Assembly: GCA_016712595.1 (NCBI GenBank)
Contig: JADJQT010000002.1
Location: 310,001 to 374,000, forward strand
DNA: 64,000 nt
Origin: Rhodospirillales bacterium
Lineage (GTDB): Bacteria; Pseudomonadota; Alphaproteobacteria; Rhodospirillales; Defluviicoccaceae
Direction of reading: 5' to 3'
In this document: one piece after another, positions 61,266 to 64,000 of the stretch
Position numbering within the stretch: the first letter of the stretch is position 1
Layout of the letters: every line of letters begins with the position of its first letter
Translations under genes and position numbers: made by a program
The notes under the pieces: model-generated
The model's input: the letters and a program-made list of their open reading frames with translations, nothing else
Databases searched by the model: none
What the model was told of the DNA's origin: nothing

Positions 61266-62732
61266 ATGACAATCGGCGTGCGACTTGAGGACCGGACCCT
61301 GCTGCATGACCAGGCCTATGTCGACGGCGGCTGGCTGGCGGCGAAGGACGGCGGGTGCTTCACTGTGACCGATCCCGCGAGCGGCGCTGAGATCGCCCGA
61401 GTGGCGGATCTCGGCGCGGCAGAAACACAAGGCGCGATCGAAGCGGCGGGGCGAGCCTTCCCCCTCTGGCAAAGCAAGACGGCGAAGGAGCGGGCGGCGA
61501 TCTTGCGCCGGTGGTACGAGCTGATCCTGCATCACCAAGAGGATCTCGCGGTGCTGATGACGACGGAGCAGGGGAAGCCGTTGTCCGAAAGCCGGGGTGA
61601 GGTCGTCTATGGCGCCGGGTTCGTCGAATGGTTCGCCGAAGAGGGTAAGCGCGTTTACGGCGACATTATTCCGACGCACGCCGCCGGCAAGCGCATCGTC
61701 GTGTTGAAGCAGCCGATCGGTGTGACGGCGGCGATCACGCCTTGGAACTTTCCGATCGCCATGATCACGCGCAAGGTGGCCCCGGCCATTGCCGCCGGCT
61801 GCACCGCGGTGATCAAGCCGGCGAAGCTGACACCCCTCTCCGCCCTGGCGCTGGCCGAGCTGGGCGAGCGCGCCGGACTGCCGAAAGGCGTTCTCAACGT
61901 GGTGACGTCGGCGCGCGCCGCCGAGGTCGGGCGGGAACTATGCACCCACCCGCTGGTCCGCAAGGTTTCGGTGACCGGATCGACCGAGATCGGCAAACTG
62001 GTCATGCAGATGAGCGCGGCGACGGTGAAGAAGGTTTCCCTCGAGCTTGGCGGCAACGCGCCGTTCATCGTCTTTGACGACGCCGATCTCGACGCCGCCG
62101 TGCTGGGCGCTATGGCATCGAAGTATCGTAATGCCGGTCAGACCTGTGTCTGCGCCAACCGCATCCTCGTCCATGCGCCGGTTTATGATGCGTTCGCCGA
62201 TAAGCTGGCGAGCGCGGTCTCGAAGCTGACGGTTGGATCGGGGCTCGATGCCGGGGTGCAGCAGGGGCCGCTGATCGACGCAGCGGCTGTTGCCAAGGTC
62301 GAGGAGCACATCGCCGACGCTGTGGCCAAGGGCGCGCGGATCGTCGTCGGCGGCAAGCGCCACGCGCTCGGCGGCACCTTTTTCGAGCCGACCTTGCTAG
62401 CCGACGTCAATACGCAGATGAAAATCACCCGTGAAGAGACATTCGGGCCGGTGGCGCCCCTGTTTCGCTTCACCGACGAGGCGGAGGCCATCGCCATGGC
62501 CAACGATACCGAGTTCGGCCTCGCGTCATACTTTTACGCGCGTGACATCGGGCGCGTCTGGCGGGTTGCCGAGGCGTTGGAATACGGTATCGTCGGCGTC
62601 AACGAAGGGATCATATCCACGGAGGTCGCTCCCTTCGGCGGGGTCAAGGAATCCGGTATTGGCCGGGAAGGCTCAAAGTACGGTATCGAAGAATACTGCG
62701 AGATCAAGTATTTGTGCGTCGGCGGACTCTGA
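61266..62732 (+). CDS. gabD: NAD(P)-dependent succinate-semialdehyde dehydrogenase
   Basis: 488 residues. Oxidises succinate semialdehyde to succinate. Aldehyde-dehydrogenase marks: PWNFPIAMITRKVAPAIAAGCTAVIKPA, TGSTEIGK, LELGGNAPFIVF with the catalytic Glu, and NAGQTCVCANR with the nucleophilic Cys. The end NEGIISTEVAPFGGVKESGIGREGSKYGIEEYCEIKY is specific to the GabD branch. GGAGG lies five bases before the ATG. No transaminase gene (gabT) adjoins. Confidence 0.94.
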   Translation: MTIGVRLEDRTLLHDQAYVDGGWLAAKDGGCFTVTDPASGAEIARVADLGAAETQGAIEAAGRAFPLWQSKTAKERAAILRRWYELILHHQEDLAVLMTTEQGKPLSESRGEVVYGAGFVEWFAEEGKRVYGDIIPTHAAGKRIVVLKQPIGVTAAITPWNFPIAMITRKVAPAIAAGCTAVIKPAKLTPLSALALAELGERAGLPKGVLNVVTSARAAEVGRELCTHPLVRKVSVTGSTEIGKLVMQMSAATVKKVSLELGGNAPFIVFDDADLDAAVLGAMASKYRNAGQTCVCANRILVHAPVYDAFADKLASAVSKLTVGSGLDAGVQQGPLIDAAAVAKVEEHIADAVAKGARIVVGGKRHALGGTFFEPTLLADVNTQMKITREETFGPVAPLFRFTDEAEAIAMANDTEFGLASYFYARDIGRVWRVAEALEYGIVGVNEGIISTEVAPFGGVKESGIGREGSKYGIEEYCEIKYLCVGGL

Positions 62733-63067
62733 AAACGGCAAGGCCCCTGCATCTTCGCCGCGCCCTGGCGCGATCGCTGCACCAGGCGGGGGTCATGTCT
62801 TTAGCAGACGTGCGCACGGTACAGGCCCTGGCGTCGACCCCTCAGCCGGCCGGCTGGCACCGCTGGCATCACTGTTGCTGATTTTGCGACCGACGGACGC
62901 GCCGCGAGCCCACAGATCGCGCTTTCACTGTGCATGATTTCGATGCGAGATTGCCCCAGGCGGCCCCAGTTGGGCGCTCATCGATCACAGCTCCGGCTGG
63001 CCAGGACGCGGGCAGGGTGGGGCCTTGGATCGCCAGTCCGAAGATGCGGACGAGGGAGAGGTCGACA
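62733..63067. other. Intergenic tract between gabD and the sugar dehydrogenase
   Basis: 335 bases. I see no gene or regular repeat. A GGGAGAGG ribosome site close to its right end belongs to the next gene. Confidence 0.5.
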
Positions 63068-64000
63068 ATGCGGGGCGATTGCACGTCGTGCGGCCTGAGC
63101 GGCCGCCTGATCAATGGCATACTTCTCGCGGCGCTCGCCGTCGCAATCGGATTGGGCGTTATCGGATTGGGCTCGCCAGCTGCCTGGGCGACCTCAAGCG
63201 AGCCTTTGGCGGCGTTCGATGCGCGTCCGGCCAATCCGACTTGCGTTGCCGGCGCGGCGCCATCGCTCGAGGGCACCGTCGCGTTCGAGCCGGCATTTAG
63301 CGAAATCGCCGCGCGCCGGCCCTTTGATGTCCGCGTCTCGCCAACCGATACGCAAAGTTACTATTTCATCAGTCGCGACGGGCGAATGTTCGCCTATACG
63401 CCGGGCAAGACGCCGGTATTGGCCCTGAACATAACCGACCGCATCGGCATCAATAGTGCCGCCAACGCCTATAGCGAGGGTGGGTCCGAGCAGTGGGGCC
63501 TCGTCAGTCTCGCCTTTCACCCCAAGTTCGCGTCCGATCCGGCGCGCCGATGGGTCTTCGTGATTTATAATGGCCGCCAGCAGGCAGAGAGCACGACAAC
63601 CTCCTATCTCTCTCGATTTACCTTGAATGCGGATGGCGTGACGTTCGACCCCGATTCCGAACTCGTGGTGCTCAAGCTCACCCAGAAGACCGACTGGCTT
63701 CATCATTTCGGCAACGTCGCCTTCGGGCCGGATGGCTATCTCTACCTCGGCAGCGGCGACGGCACGCTGAACGGATATCCCTGGTTCCGTGATGTGCCCT
63801 CCCAGTTCCGCGATGACCTGCGCGGCAAGCTCCTTCGCCTTGACGTCGACGCCGGCACACCGGCTCAGCCCTACCGCATTCCGCCGGACAATCCGTGGGT
63901 TGGGGATGCCGGCTCGCGGCCGGAAATCTATGCCGACGGCCTGCGCAACCCCTGGCGGTTTTCCTTCGACACTCTGACCGGCGAGCTTTGGCTTGGGGAT
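63068..64000 (+). CDS. PQQ-dependent sugar dehydrogenase (glucose/sorbosone dehydrogenase family), cut by window edge
   Basis: 311 residues visible; the frame is open to base 64000. An N-terminal signal or anchor segment (about 15-38, LINGILLAALAVAIGLGVIGLGS with an AWA-like site) suggests export. The mature part has SRDGRMFAYTPGK, GLVSLAFHPKF, WLHHFGNVAFGPDGYLYLGSGDG, FRDDLRGKLLRLDVD, PPDNPWVG and EIYADGLRNPWRFSFD, the beta-propeller signature of soluble glucose/sorbosone dehydrogenases. Substrate not determinable. Its first residues MRGDCTSCG contain a CxxC that may be incidental. Confidence 0.9.
   Translation, partial: MRGDCTSCGLSGRLINGILLAALAVAIGLGVIGLGSPAAWATSSEPLAAFDARPANPTCVAGAAPSLEGTVAFEPAFSEIAARRPFDVRVSPTDTQSYYFISRDGRMFAYTPGKTPVLALNITDRIGINSAANAYSEGGSEQWGLVSLAFHPKFASDPARRWVFVIYNGRQQAESTTTSYLSRFTLNADGVTFDPDSELVVLKLTQKTDWLHHFGNVAFGPDGYLYLGSGDGTLNGYPWFRDVPSQFRDDLRGKLLRLDVDAGTPAQPYRIPPDNPWVGDAGSRPEIYADGLRNPWRFSFDTLTGELWLGD

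Overview
The window is a high-GC, gene-dense chromosomal segment of an alphaproteobacterium, most likely of the Rhodospirillales type. This rests on gene neighbourhoods and lineage-typical families (lysC-ptsP, hemA-prfA-prmC with a DUF4167 gene, a DUF1674/SDHAF4 gene beside htpX, gpsA-YciI-EVE, hopanoid-associated HpnN, MutAB-MeaB) and not on a marker-gene search. No rRNA, tRNA, CRISPR array, insertion sequence or complete prophage was seen. Both ends are cut inside genes: gyrA on the left and a PQQ-type sugar dehydrogenase on the right.

Layout. 1-16 kb is housekeeping: gyrA, a CheZ-like phosphatase, ubiG, then a forward run of lysC, a nitronate monooxygenase, ptsP, a RodZ-like gene, ispG, hisS, hemA, prfA, prmC and DUF4167. 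16-24.7 kb is read leftward. It holds a six-gene operon for a membrane complex related to hydrogenase-4 and complex I (hyfB, hyfC, hyfE, hyfF, hyfG, hyfI order), followed by an orphan terminase-small-subunit-like gene and a MOSC protein. The large subunit lacks the N-terminal pair of Ni-ligating cysteines, so this is probably an energy-converting-hydrogenase-related (Ehr) complex and not a hydrogenase.

25-35.5 kb is a respiratory region. Leftward genes are a 29-residue membrane peptide, DUF420, an unusual heme-copper-oxidase subunit-I-like protein, heme O synthase (ctaB) and an M32 carboxypeptidase. Rightward genes are the aa3-type cytochrome c oxidase set coxB, coxA, ctaG, coxC, then DUF983 and DUF2189 membrane proteins. 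35.5-46 kb has a pentapeptide-repeat membrane protein, a heparinase II/III-like protein, rsmB, htpX, DUF1674, a three-PAS diguanylate cyclase and a small RTX protein.

46-64 kb is mainly carbon metabolism: acs (with a clear terminator), a Rieske protein, EVE, YciI, gpsA, then mutA-mutB-meaB for methylmalonyl-CoA handling. After these come a hemerythrin protein, hpnN, a VanZ-like gene, a 63-residue orphan, a poorly coding tract, a succinate-semialdehyde dehydrogenase and the truncated dehydrogenase.

The most interesting material is the Ehr-like operon and the divergent oxidase-like operon facing coxBA. In both, recognisable redox-enzyme scaffolds have altered metal-ligand positions.
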